A DNA stretch of 64,000 nt from Thiobacillus sp. (GTDB taxonomy: Bacteria; Pseudomonadota; Gammaproteobacteria; Burkholderiales; Thiobacillaceae), in NCBI GenBank assembly GCA_019459055.1, contig JAIBEI010000051.1:1-64000 (forward strand), given 5' to 3'. The position numbers and the translations under genes are program-made. Shown in pieces: positions 33,382-42,598 of this stretch (position 1 is the first letter of the stretch; each line of letters opens with the position of its first letter). The notes beneath the pieces are model-generated. The model was not told where the DNA came from. It searched no databases and saw only the letters and a program-made list of their open reading frames with translations.

Positions 33382-33410
33382 AATAGAGGGGCTTAGGCTC
33401 CTCTATTTTT
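33382..33410 (+). terminator. Intrinsic terminator between ftsH and folP
   Basis: AATAGAGG (33382-33389) pairs perfectly with CCTCTATT (33400-33407), and the run of T continues to 33410, directly before the folP ATG. A TACAAT hexamer at 33379-33384 overlaps the left arm. Confidence 0.7.
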
Positions 33411-34250
33411 ATGTCCTGTCTCCACGCCGATTCGCACCGCTTCTCCCTGGCAAGGCCCCTCATTATGGGCATCGTCAACGTCACGCCCGATTCGTTTTCG
33501 GATGGGGGCCGTCTGGATGACTCCCGGGCGGCGATCCGGCATGCGCTGAAGTTGCTGGAAGAAGGCGCCGATATCCTCGACGTCGGAGGGGAATCCACTC
33601 GCCCCGGCGCGGCGGCCGTGGCCGTCAACGAGGAAATCCGCCGCGTGCTGCCGGTAATCGAGGCACTTGCCGGCCGCGGTTGCGCGGTGTCGGTCGACAC
33701 GATGAAGCCCGAGGTGATGCGGGCGGCACTCGGTGCCGGCGCGGTCATGGTGAACGATGTGATGGCCCTGCGCGCGCCCGGTGCGCTGGAAGCGGTGGCG
33801 GCTTCCGCTGCGGCGGTGTGTCTGATGCACATGCAGGGCGAGCCGCAGCGCATGCAGCAGGCGCCCTGCTATATGGATGTGGTGGAAGAGGTGAAAGGGT
33901 TCCTGCAGGAGCGCATTGCTGCCTGCGAGGCGGCAGGAATCGGCCGCGAGCGGCTGGTGATCGACCCGGGCTTCGGCTTCGGCAAGACGCTGGAACACAA
34001 TCTGGCTTTGCTCAGGCATTTGAATCGCCTGGCTGAACTGGGCGTGCCGGTGCTTGCCGGCCTGTCGCGCAAGTCCATGCTGGGCACGCTGACCGGACGC
34101 GATGTCGGGGCGCGCGAATTCGCCGGGGTGGCGGCGCATCTGGCTGCCGTGGCGCGCGGCGCACGGCTGGTCCGGGTACACAATGTAGCGGCCATGCGCG
34201 ACGCGCTGGCCATCTGGAATGCAGTGGAGGAGCAACAGGATGGGACGTAA
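33411..34250 (+). CDS. folP: Dihydropteroate synthase FolP
   Basis: FolP joins p-aminobenzoate to the pterin pyrophosphate in folate synthesis and is the sulfonamide target. The 279-residue TIM-barrel protein has [15 protein letters not shown] near residue 19, [11 protein letters not shown] near 57 and [11 protein letters not shown] near 182. The ATG comes straight after the ftsH terminator T-run with no room for a ribosome site. Expression may therefore be leaderless, or the true start may lie slightly inside. It overlaps glmM by 11 bases. Confidence 0.95.
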   Translation: MSCLHADSHRFSLARPLIMGIVNVTPDSFSDGGRLDDSRAAIRHALKLLEEGADILDVGGESTRPGAAAVAVNEEIRRVLPVIEALAGRGCAVSVDTMKPEVMRAALGAGAVMVNDVMALRAPGALEAVAASAAAVCLMHMQGEPQRMQQAPCYMDVVEEVKGFLQERIAACEAAGIGRERLVIDPGFGFGKTLEHNLALLRHLNRLAELGVPVLAGLSRKSMLGTLTGRDVGAREFAGVAAHLAAVARGARLVRVHNVAAMRDALAIWNAVEEQQDGT

Positions 34251-35604
34251 GTATTTCGGTACCGACGGCGTGCGCGGCAGGGTGGGCGAGTCCCCCATTA
34301 CCCCCGAATTTGTCATGCATCTGGGCTACGCCGCCGGCCAGGTGCTGGTGGCCGGTCGCGGCAGCCTGCCCCCGAACCAGCACCCGACCGTGCTGATCGG
34401 CAAGGATACCCGCATCTCCGGCTACATGCTGGAGGCCGCGCTGGAAGCGGGTTTCACTGCCGCCGGGGTGAATGTTCTGATGACCGGTCCGATGCCGACG
34501 CCGGCAGTGGCGTATCTGACGCGCGCCCTGCGCCTGCAGGCCGGGGTGGTAATCTCGGCCTCGCACAATCCATTCGAGGACAACGGCATCAAGTTTTTCT
34601 CGGCCGACGGACAAAAATTGCCCGACAGCGTGGAGGAAGCCATCGAGGCACGGCTGGATCATCCGATCGTGACGGTCGAGGCGCGCCAGTTGGGGCGAGC
34701 CCGTCGCATCGAGGATGCCGCGGCGCGCTACATCGAGTTTTGCAAGAGTACTTTCCCCAATCACCTCGACCTGCGCGGCATGCGGATCGTGGTCGACTGC
34801 GCGCACGGCGCGACCTACCACATCGCCCCGCACGTCCTGCACGAGCTGGGGGCCGAGGTGATCGCCATCGGCAACGAACCGAATGGCTTCAATATCAACG
34901 ATGAATGCGGCGCGACATATACCAAAGCGTTGTCGGACGCGGTGCGCGCCCATCGTGCGGATCTGGGCATCGCACTCGACGGCGACGGCGACCGCCTGAT
35001 GATGGCCGACGCCGCGGGGCGGATTTACGATGGCGACCAGCTGATCTACGTCATTGCACGCCATCGCATCCAGAGCGGCTACATGAAGGGCGGCGTGGTC
35101 GGCACCCTGATGACCAATCTCGGCATGGAGCACGCATTGGGCCGGATCAATATCCCGTTCGAGCGCGCCAAGGTGGGCGACCGTTATGTTCTCGAGCGGC
35201 TCCATGCCAACGGCTGGATGCTCGGGGGCGAGTCCTCCGGGCATATCCTGTGCCTCGACAAGCACACGACCGGTGACGGGATCGTTTCAGCCCTGCAGGT
35301 GCTGCGCGCCTTGCGTGAGTCCGGAGAAGCCCTGGAAACGATGACCGCCGATCTGGCCATTTATCCCCAGGTCATGATCAATGTCCGGGTGGCAAAAGGC
35401 TTCAAGCTGGGGGTGGTGCCGGCGGTCAGCGCCTCGGTTGCCGAAGCCGAGGCGGCCTTGAACGGCAACGGGCGAGTTGTCCTTCGCGCGTCCGGCACCG
35501 AGCCGCTGATTCGCGTGATGGTGGAGGGACGCGATGCGGATCAGGTCAGACACACGGCTGAAACAATCGCCGCGGTTGTAAGGACTGCGGCCGCGGCCGG
35601 GTGA
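34240..35604 (+). CDS. glmM: Phosphoglucosamine mutase GlmM
   Basis: GlmM converts glucosamine-6-phosphate to glucosamine-1-phosphate for peptidoglycan and LPS. The start ATG follows GGAGG (34226-34230) and gives 454 residues. The phosphoserine loop is ISASHNP with Ser108, and the metal loop is DGDGDR near residue 247. The C-terminal phosphate loop is [11 protein letters not shown]. The ftsH-folP-glmM order is widely conserved. Confidence 0.97.
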   Translation: MGRKYFGTDGVRGRVGESPITPEFVMHLGYAAGQVLVAGRGSLPPNQHPTVLIGKDTRISGYMLEAALEAGFTAAGVNVLMTGPMPTPAVAYLTRALRLQAGVVISASHNPFEDNGIKFFSADGQKLPDSVEEAIEARLDHPIVTVEARQLGRARRIEDAAARYIEFCKSTFPNHLDLRGMRIVVDCAHGATYHIAPHVLHELGAEVIAIGNEPNGFNINDECGATYTKALSDAVRAHRADLGIALDGDGDRLMMADAAGRIYDGDQLIYVIARHRIQSGYMKGGVVGTLMTNLGMEHALGRINIPFERAKVGDRYVLERLHANGWMLGGESSGHILCLDKHTTGDGIVSALQVLRALRESGEALETMTADLAIYPQVMINVRVAKGFKLGVVPAVSASVAEAEAALNGNGRVVLRASGTEPLIRVMVEGRDADQVRHTAETIAAVVRTAAAAG

Positions 35605-35613
35605 TTTCCCGTC

Positions 35614-35647
35614 CTGAAATATAAATGTAATATTCGCCCGTTAGTAT
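35614..35647 (+). promoter_or_regulatory. Pho box and -10 of the pstSCAB operon
   Basis: CTGAAATATAAATGTAAT (35614-35631) matches the PhoB consensus at 14 of 18 positions. TAGTAT (35642-35647) follows after 10 bases, the spacing of PhoB-activated promoters in which the Pho box replaces the -35. It lies 46 bases before pstS. Confidence 0.7.
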
Positions 35648-35693
35648 GGCGACGTCGCCCATGCGGCAACGTCAACTACTACCGGAGATTTGC

Positions 35694-36713
35694 ATGCATA
35701 CACGCAACAAACTGGCTCAAGGTGCCATAGCCACGATCCTTGGCCTGGCCTTCGCTGCCAGCGCGCTGGCCGCCGACATCACGGGTGCAGGCGCAACCTT
35801 CCCGTACGCCGTTTACGCCAAGTGGGCCGAAGCCTATCAGGCTGCAACCGGTAACAAGGTCAACTACCAGGCCATCGGCTCGTCGGGCGGCGTGAAGCAG
35901 ATCAAGGCCAGGACCGTCGATTTTGGCGGCACCGACGCACCGCTCAAGCAGTCAGACCTGGATGCGGCGAAGCTGGTGCAGTTTCCATCCGTGATGGGTG
36001 GCGTGACCATCGTCATGAACGTTCCCGGTATCGCCTCAGGAAAATTGAAGCTGGACGGCGTCACCGCCGCCGACATCTTCCGCGGCGCAATCACCAAGTG
36101 GAACGCCCCCGCCATCGCCAGGCTGAACCCCGGCGTTACCCTGCCGAATATGGCCATTACCGTGACGCATCGTTCGGACGGTTCGGGCACCACCTACGCG
36201 TTCACCCACTATCTGGCCAAGCAGTCGGCGGCTTTCCTGGGCGAGGTCGGCGCAGGCAACACGGTCAACTGGCCGTCCAACGCGGTGGGCGGCAAGGGCA
36301 ACGCGGGGGTCGCCGCCAACGTGCAGAAGATCAAGGGCACGATCGGTTATGTGGATATCGCCGATGCGATGAAGAACAGGATGAATTACGTTGCGCTGAA
36401 GAACCGCGCCGGCAATTACATCGTGCCGAGCCAGCAGGCGGTTGCCGACGCGGCTGCCGGCGCCAACTTCAAGGTCAAGGGCATGGCGCCCGACCTGTTG
36501 GACCAGTCGCACAAGAACGCCTGGCCCATCACCAGCGCCACCTACATCCTGGCGTATGAAAAGGGCGCCGATGCTGCCAAGCAGAAAGGGATCGTGGACT
36601 TCTTCAGTTGGTCCCTGAACAACGGCCAGAAAATGGCTGCCGACCTCGGCTTTGTGGCATTGCCACCCAACGTCGTGAAGATGGTCGAAGCTGAGATGAA
36701 AAATATCAAATAA
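35694..36713 (+). CDS. pstS: Phosphate ABC transporter substrate-binding protein PstS
   Basis: PstS binds periplasmic phosphate for the high-affinity Pst transporter. The start ATG follows GGAGA; the 339-residue precursor has a signal peptide ending ASALA, then ADITGAGATFPYAVYAKW. The phosphate-binding loops AIGSSGGVKQI, GGTDAPL and HRSDGSGTTYAF are all present. It is first of pstSCAB; a 124-base gap with GC-rich hairpins separates it from pstC, which may lower expression of the downstream genes. Confidence 0.96.
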   Translation: MHTRNKLAQGAIATILGLAFAASALAADITGAGATFPYAVYAKWAEAYQAATGNKVNYQAIGSSGGVKQIKARTVDFGGTDAPLKQSDLDAAKLVQFPSVMGGVTIVMNVPGIASGKLKLDGVTAADIFRGAITKWNAPAIARLNPGVTLPNMAITVTHRSDGSGTTYAFTHYLAKQSAAFLGEVGAGNTVNWPSNAVGGKGNAGVAANVQKIKGTIGYVDIADAMKNRMNYVALKNRAGNYIVPSQQAVADAAAGANFKVKGMAPDLLDQSHKNAWPITSATYILAYEKGADAAKQKGIVDFFSWSLNNGQKMAADLGFVALPPNVVKMVEAEMKNIK

Positions 36714-36837
36714 GGCTGTGTCGGGCCGATTTGATCGAATGCCAGGGGCGGCTGCCGCCTTCGGCTTTCTGCGAAAGCGCCTGCCTGTTCCGGCGGGTGC
36801 TCCCGCAGATAATAATTAAACCGATAGGCACCCCGCC

Positions 36838-37815
36838 GTGAGTGAGCCCAGTGTATCCGCCGGAATCGACCTGCATGCAAGGCAGGTCAGGACATTCCGC
36901 TTGCAGGACAAGTTTTTTCACCACACCACCCAGCTATTCGCTTTTGTCGTCCTGGCGGCGCTGGTGGGGATTCTGGTGTCGCTCACCTACGAAGCCTGGC
37001 CCAGTATCAAGGCGTTCGGCCCGTCCTTTCTGTGGACCAATATCTGGAGCGTGCCGGATGACAAGTACGGCGCGCTGGCGGCCATTTACGGTACGGTCGT
37101 GACGTCCGTTCTGGCTTTGTTGATTGCGGTGCCGATCAGTTTCGGCATCGCCCTGTTCCTGACTGAAACCTGCCCGGTGTGGTTGCGCCGCCCCCTGGGG
37201 ACGGCGATCGAATTGCTGGCGGGCATCCCCTCGATCGTGTACGGCATCTGGGGTCTGTTCGTGTTTGCGCCGCTGTTTGCCGACCATATCCAGCCCCCCC
37301 TGCAGGCGCTGCTGGGCGATGTGCCGGTGATCGGCGGCTGGTTTTCCGGCCCGCCCATCGGCGTCGGCATCCTGACGGCGAGCATTGTGCTGTCGCTGAT
37401 GGTGATTCCCTTTATCGCTTCGGTCATGCGCGACGTATTCGAAACCGTGCCGCACGTACTGAAGGAGTCTGCCTATGGCCTGGGCTGCACCACCTGGGAA
37501 GTGGCGCGCAGTGTCGTGCTGCCTTACACCCGCGTCGGCGTCATCGGCGGCATCATGCTGGGACTGGGGCGGGCGCTGGGCGAGACCATGGCGGTCACCT
37601 TCGTGATCGGCAACGCCAACCGCATCAACGGCAGCCTGTTTGCACCGGGCACTTCGATTGCTTCCACCCTGGCGAACGAGTTCGGCGAGGCCGACCCCGG
37701 TCTGCATATCGCTTCCCTGTTTGAGCTGGGCCTCGTGCTGTTCATCATCACCTTTGTCGTGCTGGCGATTTCGCGCTGGCTGATCAGTCGTAGCATGGGC
37801 TCGGAGGGGCTGTAG
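36838..37815 (+). CDS. pstC: Phosphate ABC transporter permease PstC
   Basis: PstC is one of the two membrane permeases of the Pst system. The 325-residue protein has six membrane segments and the permease coupling loop [20 protein letters not shown], with [12 protein letters not shown] downstream. The start is GTG. It is followed by pstA after 3 bases. Confidence 0.95.
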   Translation: MSEPSVSAGIDLHARQVRTFRLQDKFFHHTTQLFAFVVLAALVGILVSLTYEAWPSIKAFGPSFLWTNIWSVPDDKYGALAAIYGTVVTSVLALLIAVPISFGIALFLTETCPVWLRRPLGTAIELLAGIPSIVYGIWGLFVFAPLFADHIQPPLQALLGDVPVIGGWFSGPPIGVGILTASIVLSLMVIPFIASVMRDVFETVPHVLKESAYGLGCTTWEVARSVVLPYTRVGVIGGIMLGLGRALGETMAVTFVIGNANRINGSLFAPGTSIASTLANEFGEADPGLHIASLFELGLVLFIITFVVLAISRWLISRSMGSEGL

Positions 37816-37818
37816 ATC

Positions 37819-38664
37819 ATGATGAGCCTGTACACCCGCCGCATCTGGATCAACCGCATCGGCATCACCCTGTCCATGCTGGCGATGAGCCTTGGGTTGA
37901 TTGCGTTGCTGTGGATTTTGTGGACGCTGTTTTCCAGGGGATTTGCCGCCCTGAGCTGGGATTTGTTCACCCAGGACACCCCTTCGCCGGGCACCGAGGG
38001 CGGCGGCCTGCGCAATGCCATCGTCGGCAGCGGTCTGATCCTGTTTTTTTCCATGCTGATCTCGACGCCGATCGGTATTCTGGCCGGGATTTACCTGGCC
38101 GAGTACGGGCGCGTCTCCAGATTTGCATCGTTCACCCGCTTCATGACCGACATCATGCTGTCGGCCCCATCCATCGTCATCGGCCTGTTCGTGTACGCGC
38201 TGTTCGTGGTGACCACCGGCGGATTTTCCGGCTGGGCAGGGTCGCTGGCGCTGGCGCTGATCGCCATTCCTGTGGTGGTGCGCACCACCGAAAACATGTT
38301 GAAGCTGGTGCCGACCAGCCTGCGCGAAGCGGCCTTTGCGGTGGGCGCACCACGCTGGCAGGTTTCGCTCAAGGTCACCTTGCGCGCGGTCAAGTCGGGG
38401 GTGGTGACAGGCGTGCTGCTGGCGATGGCGCGCATTACCGGAGAAACCGCGCCGCTGTTGTTTACTGCGCTGAATAACCAGTTCTTCAGCACCAATATGT
38501 CCGAACCGATGGGCAACCTGCCGGTGGTGATTTTCCAGTTCGCGTTGAGCCCGTATGACAACTGGGTCAATCTGGCCTGGGGCGGGGCGCTGTTGATTGC
38601 CCTGCTGGTGTTGGCGGTCAACATCGGTGTGCGCATCGTTTTCCGCAACAAGGTCAAACGTTAA
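37819..38664 (+). CDS. pstA: Phosphate ABC transporter permease PstA
   Basis: PstA is the second Pst permease. The 281 residues include six membrane segments, with GIYLAEYGR near residue 92 and the coupling loop REAAFAVGAPRWQVSLKVTL near 172. Two ATGs in a row (37819, 37822) are both possible starts. pstB follows after 18 bases. Confidence 0.95.
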   Translation: MMSLYTRRIWINRIGITLSMLAMSLGLIALLWILWTLFSRGFAALSWDLFTQDTPSPGTEGGGLRNAIVGSGLILFFSMLISTPIGILAGIYLAEYGRVSRFASFTRFMTDIMLSAPSIVIGLFVYALFVVTTGGFSGWAGSLALALIAIPVVVRTTENMLKLVPTSLREAAFAVGAPRWQVSLKVTLRAVKSGVVTGVLLAMARITGETAPLLFTALNNQFFSTNMSEPMGNLPVVIFQFALSPYDNWVNLAWGGALLIALLVLAVNIGVRIVFRNKVKR

Positions 38665-38682
38665 TTTCTCCGGAGCTCCGCC

Positions 38683-39480
38683 GTGTTCAATCAATCCATG
38701 CCCGATCAAGTCATGCCGCCCGACGAAAATATTGCGCTGCAGGTCCGCAATCTGGATTTCTTTTACGGCGATTTCAAAGGCCTCAACAACGTCAATCTGG
38801 ATGTCGCCAACAAGAAGGTGACGGCCTTCATCGGGCCCTCCGGTTGCGGCAAATCCACCTTGCTGCGCACCTTCAATCGCATGTATGACCTGTACCCGGG
38901 GCAGCGCGCCGAAGGGCAGATTATTTTTCATGGCAAGAATCTGCTCGACAAGAGCCAGGACGTGAACCTTGTACGCGCCAAGATCGGCATGGTGTTCCAG
39001 AAGCCCACGCCGTTTCCCATGACGATCTATGAAAACATTGCTTTTGGCGTGCGCCTGTATGAGCGAATGTCGAAAAGCGCAATGGACGATCGCGTCGAAT
39101 GGGCGCTCAACAAGGCCGCGCTGTGGGGTGAAGTGAAGGACAAGTTGCAGCAGAACGGCCTGTCGCTTTCTGGCGGCCAGCAACAGCGCTTGTGCATCGC
39201 GCGCGCGGTCGCGGTCAAACCCGACATCGTGCTGCTGGACGAGCCGACCTCGGCACTGGACCCGATTTCCACCGCCAAGATCGAAGAACTCATCAACGAG
39301 CTGAAGAGCGAATACACCATCGCCATCGTCACCCACAACATGCAGCAGGCCGCGCGGGTTTCCGACTTCACGGCCTTCATGTACCTGGGTGAGCTCATCG
39401 AATTCAACGAAACCGGCACGATCTTCATGCAGCCGGTCAAGAAGCAGACCGAAGACTACATTACCGGCCGATTCGGCTAA
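38683..39480 (+). CDS. pstB: Phosphate ABC transporter ATP-binding protein PstB
   Basis: PstB powers phosphate import. The 265-residue ATPase has Walker [10 protein letters not shown] near residue 50, the signature LSGGQQQRL near 166, and Walker [14 protein letters not shown]. The GTG start follows CGGAG. No phoU or phoBR gene follows; tpiA comes next. Confidence 0.97.
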   Translation: MFNQSMPDQVMPPDENIALQVRNLDFFYGDFKGLNNVNLDVANKKVTAFIGPSGCGKSTLLRTFNRMYDLYPGQRAEGQIIFHGKNLLDKSQDVNLVRAKIGMVFQKPTPFPMTIYENIAFGVRLYERMSKSAMDDRVEWALNKAALWGEVKDKLQQNGLSLSGGQQQRLCIARAVAVKPDIVLLDEPTSALDPISTAKIEELINELKSEYTIAIVTHNMQQAARVSDFTAFMYLGELIEFNETGTIFMQPVKKQTEDYITGRFG

Positions 39481-39564
39481 ATCTCCCGGCGTGCGCGGCG
39501 CTTGGGCGGTTGACCGCCGGGCGCGTTGCGCTTACCATCGCGCACTTTTATTTGGCAGAATCCC

Positions 39565-40311
39565 ATGCGCAAGAAGCTCGTAGCCGGTAACTGGAAAATG
39601 CATGGCAGCCTGGCCGAGAATGCCGCGTTGCTGTCCGCACTCAAGCCTGCCCTGGCCGGTATCGAGGCCGTGGTTTGCGTGCCTTTTCCGTACCTGGCGC
39701 AGGCGCAGGCCGAACTCACCGGATCGTCGATTGCCTGGGGCGCGCAAAACGTGTCCGAGCAGGCCAAGGGCGCGCTCACCGGCGAAGTGTCGGTATCCAT
39801 GCTGCTCGATTTTGGCTGCACGTATGTGATCGTCGGCCATTCCGAGCGGCGCAGCCTGTACGGCGAATCCGACGCACTGGTGGCGCGCAAATACATGGCA
39901 GCACAGGCGGCTGGTTTGACGCCCATCCTGTGCGTCGGCGAATCGCTGGCCGAGCGCGAGTCGGGCGTGACCGAAGCGGTCGTTTCACGTCAGCTCGATG
40001 CCGTGATTGACGCGGCAGGGGTGGCTTCACTGGCCAAGGCCGTGATCGCATATGAGCCGGTATGGGCGATCGGCACCGGAAAAACCGCCTCGCCGGAACA
40101 GGCGCAGGCTGTGCACGCCTTCATTCGCAGCAAGGTCTCCGCACTCGATGCGAGCGTGGCAGACCAGCTTGTCATCCAGTATGGGGGTAGCGTAAAAGCC
40201 GCGAATGCGGCAGAATTGATGGCTCAGCCCGATATCGATGGCGGCCTGATTGGCGGTGCTTCACTGGTCGCCGACGAATTCGTCGCGATATGTCGGGCAG
40301 CAGCCAAGTAA
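39565..40311 (+). CDS. tpiA: Triose-phosphate isomerase TpiA
   Basis: TpiA interconverts dihydroxyacetone phosphate and glyceraldehyde-3-phosphate in glycolysis and the Calvin cycle. The 248-residue barrel has VAGNWKMHG (catalytic Lys near residue 11), VIVGHSERR (catalytic His near 94), AYEPVWAIGTGKT (catalytic Glu near 166) and QYGGSVKAAN. secG follows after 9 bases, the common tpiA-secG-tRNA-Leu-nuo order. Confidence 0.97.
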   Translation: MRKKLVAGNWKMHGSLAENAALLSALKPALAGIEAVVCVPFPYLAQAQAELTGSSIAWGAQNVSEQAKGALTGEVSVSMLLDFGCTYVIVGHSERRSLYGESDALVARKYMAAQAAGLTPILCVGESLAERESGVTEAVVSRQLDAVIDAAGVASLAKAVIAYEPVWAIGTGKTASPEQAQAVHAFIRSKVSALDASVADQLVIQYGGSVKAANAAELMAQPDIDGGLIGGASLVADEFVAICRAAAK

Positions 40312-40320
40312 GAGTCAAAT

Positions 40321-40671
40321 ATGGAAACATTGTTCTGGGTTCTTCACGTTATTGTTGCCATCGCGGTCATCGCGCTGGTGTTGTTGCAGCACGGCAAGGG
40401 GGCGGACATGGGCGCGGCATTTGGCAGCGGGTCGTCCGGCAGCCTGTTCGGCGCGACGGGTTCGGCCAACTTTCTCAGCCGCAGCACTGCCATCGTGGCG
40501 ACCCTGTTTTTCCTGACCAGTCTGGGCTTGGCCTATTTCGGGCTGCAGCAACAGAAGCCGACCAGTGTGCTGGATCGCACAACGGTACCGGCGACCACAA
40601 CGCAGCCTGCTGCGCCTGCGCAGGTTCCGGGCGAGAGCGGCGGCTCGAGAGCGGGGGACATTCCGCAGTAA
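40321..40671 (+). CDS. secG: Protein-export membrane protein SecG
   Basis: SecG is the small accessory subunit of the SecYEG translocon. The 116-residue protein has two membrane helices (about 3-20 and 54-73) around the conserved loop [18 protein letters not shown] Pro/Thr-rich tail follows, typical of betaproteobacterial SecG. A small hairpin (AAGGGC/GCCCTT, 40712-40727) lies between it and the tRNA gene. Confidence 0.94.
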   Translation: METLFWVLHVIVAIAVIALVLLQHGKGADMGAAFGSGSSGSLFGATGSANFLSRSTAIVATLFFLTSLGLAYFGLQQQKPTSVLDRTTVPATTTQPAAPAQVPGESGGSRAGDIPQ

Positions 40672-40729
40672 AATTTACCTCGGTTGAGCGTTCCCGTTCA
40701 ACCAAAATTTGAAGGGCGTATGCCCTTTG

Positions 40730-40814
40730 GCCCATGTGGTGGAATTGGTAGACACGCTATCTTGAGGGGGTAGTGACTTAGGTCGTGGGAGTTCGAGTCT
40801 CCCCGTGGGCACCA
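40730..40814 (+). tRNA. tRNA-Leu (anticodon GAG)
   Basis: This 85-base class II tRNA has acceptor arms GCCCATG and CGTGGGC, D-arm sequence GGAATTGGTAGACACGC, and the anticodon stem CTATC/GGTAG around the loop TTGAGGG. The anticodon GAG is at 40764-40766. A short variable arm and the T-arm GTTCGAGTC follow. The CCA end is encoded (40812-40814). It decodes CUC and CUU codons. Confidence 0.97.
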
Positions 40815-40828
40815 TCGAATTTCCTGAT

Positions 40829-40863
40829 TTATTCGTTAGCATTCGCTATCGAATAAGCTTTTG
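40829..40863 (+). terminator. Terminator after tRNA-Leu
   Basis: TTATTCGTTAGC (40829-40840) pairs with GCTATCGAATAA (40845-40856) with one mismatch and loop ATTC, followed by GCTTTTG. It separates tRNA transcription from the nuo promoter. Confidence 0.7.
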
Positions 40864-40894
40864 ATTGTTAAGGGAAAAGCACGTATTTTTCGGC

Positions 40895-40921
40895 TTGACA
40901 GTCGATGCCCGGCGCTAATAC
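40895..40921 (+). promoter_or_regulatory. Candidate nuo operon promoter
   Basis: A perfect TTGACA (40895-40900) is followed by TAATAC (40916-40921). The 15-base spacer is short, so the true -10 may be shifted by a base or two. It lies about 55 bases before nuoA. Confidence 0.5.
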
Positions 40922-40974
40922 ACTTGGGCCATAATTATTCAACGGCCTGACATGGGCATAGACGGAGGAACCCG

Positions 40975-41331
40975 GTGCTGGAGAACTACCTCCCCATTCT
41001 GCTGTTCATTCTGGTCGGGCTAGCCTTTGGTATTGGCCCAATCATTGCAGGTGGCCTGCTGGCCCCGAATCGTCCCGATAGCGAAAAACTCTCGCCCTAC
41101 GAATGTGGTTTCGAGGCGTTCGAGGATGCGCGCATGAAGTTCGACGTGCGCTACTACCTGGTTGCCATTCTTTTCATTCTGTTCGATCTGGAAATCGCCT
41201 TCCTTTTCCCTTGGGCGATTGTGCTGGAAGAAATCGGCCTGGCCGGTTTTGTCGCCATGATGGTGTTCCTCGGCATCCTGGTGATCGGCTTCATCTATGA
41301 ATGGATGAAGGGGGCACTGGAATGGGAGTAA
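40975..41331 (+). CDS. nuoA: NADH-quinone oxidoreductase subunit A
   Basis: NuoA is a three-helix membrane subunit of complex I near the quinone site. The GTG start follows GGAGGAA. The 118-residue protein has the conserved loop [20 protein letters not shown] with the quinone-site Cys, and [11 protein letters not shown] in the last helix region. It opens the full nuoA-N operon. Confidence 0.96.
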   Translation: MLENYLPILLFILVGLAFGIGPIIAGGLLAPNRPDSEKLSPYECGFEAFEDARMKFDVRYYLVAILFILFDLEIAFLFPWAIVLEEIGLAGFVAMMVFLGILVIGFIYEWMKGALEWE

Positions 41332-41422
41332 GGCTTTTGAGCCGTTGGGCGAGAGCCCCCATGCCCAGCATGGGGATCGACCCGGCGAAAAGGCCTGCCC
41401 GCGACATTGAGGGCGCCATGGC

Positions 41423-41899
41423 ATGAGCATCGAAGGCGTACTCGAACAGGGTTTTATCACCGCCAAGGCCGACCAGCTGATCAACTATATGCGCACCGGC
41501 TCGATGTGGCCGATGACCTTTGGTCTGGCATGCTGCGCGGTGGAGATGATGCACGCCGGCGCCGCGCGCTACGACCTCGACCGCTTCGGCATCGTGTTCC
41601 GTGGCAGCCCCAGGCAGTCCGACGTGATGATCGTGGCGGGCACGCTGTGCAACAAGATGGCCCCCGCCCTGCGCAAGGTCTACGACCAGATGGCCGAGCC
41701 GCGCTGGGTGATTTCCATGGGCTCGTGCGCCAACGGCGGCGGCTATTACCATTACTCGTACTCGGTGGTGCGCGGCTGCGACCGCATCGTGCCGGTCGAC
41801 ATCTATGTGCCCGGCTGCCCGCCCACGGCGGAAGCGCTGCTGTTCGGCATCATCCAGTTGCAGAACAAGATCCGCCGCACCAACACCATCGCACGCTGA
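41423..41899 (+). CDS. nuoB: NADH-quinone oxidoreductase subunit B
   Basis: NuoB carries iron-sulfur cluster N2, the last before quinone. Ligands are the tandem Cys37-Cys38 (GLACCAVEM), Cys102 (GSCANGG) and Cys132 (PGCPPTAE). The 158 residues are normal. The 91-base gap after nuoA holds no other gene. nuoC follows after 6 bases. Confidence 0.97.
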   Translation: MSIEGVLEQGFITAKADQLINYMRTGSMWPMTFGLACCAVEMMHAGAARYDLDRFGIVFRGSPRQSDVMIVAGTLCNKMAPALRKVYDQMAEPRWVISMGSCANGGGYYHYSYSVVRGCDRIVPVDIYVPGCPPTAEALLFGIIQLQNKIRRTNTIAR

Positions 41900-41905
41900 T
41901 AGCCC

Positions 41906-42520
41906 ATGCCCCAGACTGTGGAAGCTCTTTCTTTGTCCCTTGAGGCCGCGCTCGGCGACGCGCTGGAGCAGTCGTTCGTCCGTCTTGATGAGCTGACGCT
42001 GATCGTCAAGGCGCAGCATTACGCGTCGGCGATGCGCACGCTGCGCGACCATCCCGATGGCCGCTTCGAACAGCTGATCGACCTGTGCGGCGTGGATTAT
42101 TCGGGCTACGGGAGTGATGGCTACAGTGACGGATCGTGGGACGGCGCCCGCTTTGCCGTGGTGACGCATCTGCTGTCGGTGTCGAACAACCAGCGTGTGC
42201 GCGTGCGTGTATTTTGCCCCGACGACGACTTGCCGCTGGTGGCGTCGATGGTCGACATCTGGCCGGCGGCCAACTGGTATGAGCGTGAAGCCTTCGACCT
42301 GTATGGCATCGTATTTGAGGGGCATCCCGATCTGCGCCGCATCCTCACCGATTATGGCTTTATCGGCCATCCGTTCCGCAAGGATTTCCCGCTGTCCGGC
42401 AACGTTGAAATGCGTTACGACCCGACCCAGCGGCGAGTGATCTACCAGCCGGTATCGATCGAGCCGCGCGAAGTCACTCCGCGCATCGTGCGCGACGAAA
42501 GTTACGGGGCAGGGCGCTAA
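41906..42520 (+). CDS. nuoC: NADH-quinone oxidoreductase subunit C
   Basis: NuoC is the 30-kDa-type subunit of the complex I connecting module. The 204-residue protein has the signature [24 protein letters not shown] (conserved core [10 protein letters not shown]), followed by [12 protein letters not shown]. Its stop overlaps a relic ATG that mimics the nuoD start (see the repeat entry downstream). Confidence 0.96.
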   Translation: MPQTVEALSLSLEAALGDALEQSFVRLDELTLIVKAQHYASAMRTLRDHPDGRFEQLIDLCGVDYSGYGSDGYSDGSWDGARFAVVTHLLSVSNNQRVRVRVFCPDDDLPLVASMVDIWPAANWYEREAFDLYGIVFEGHPDLRRILTDYGFIGHPFRKDFPLSGNVEMRYDPTQRRVIYQPVSIEPREVTPRIVRDESYGAGR

Positions 42521-42598
42521 TGGCTGAAACCCGCAACTACGCTAGATTAATGAGTGTCGTCCCGGAGCGTTCAAATGGCTGAAATCCGGAACTACACG
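42520..42598 (+). repeat. Tandem duplication of the nuoD start region
   Basis: ATGGCTGAAACCCGCAACTA at 42520 and ATGGCTGAAATCCGGAACTA at 42575 are near copies, 19 of the first 21 bases being equal, 55 bases apart and out of frame with each other. The first overlaps the nuoC stop (TAATG) and would give a 20-residue peptide beginning [10 protein letters not shown] that stops at 42582. Only the second leads into NuoD. Confidence 0.8.

Noticed and set aside
36934-39336. 800-codon open frame on the minus strand opposite pstC-pstA-pstB
   Set aside because: It has no recognisable domain, is rich in His, Gln, Arg and Asp, and lies exactly opposite three certain genes. Such antisense frames are a by-product of GC-rich codon use.
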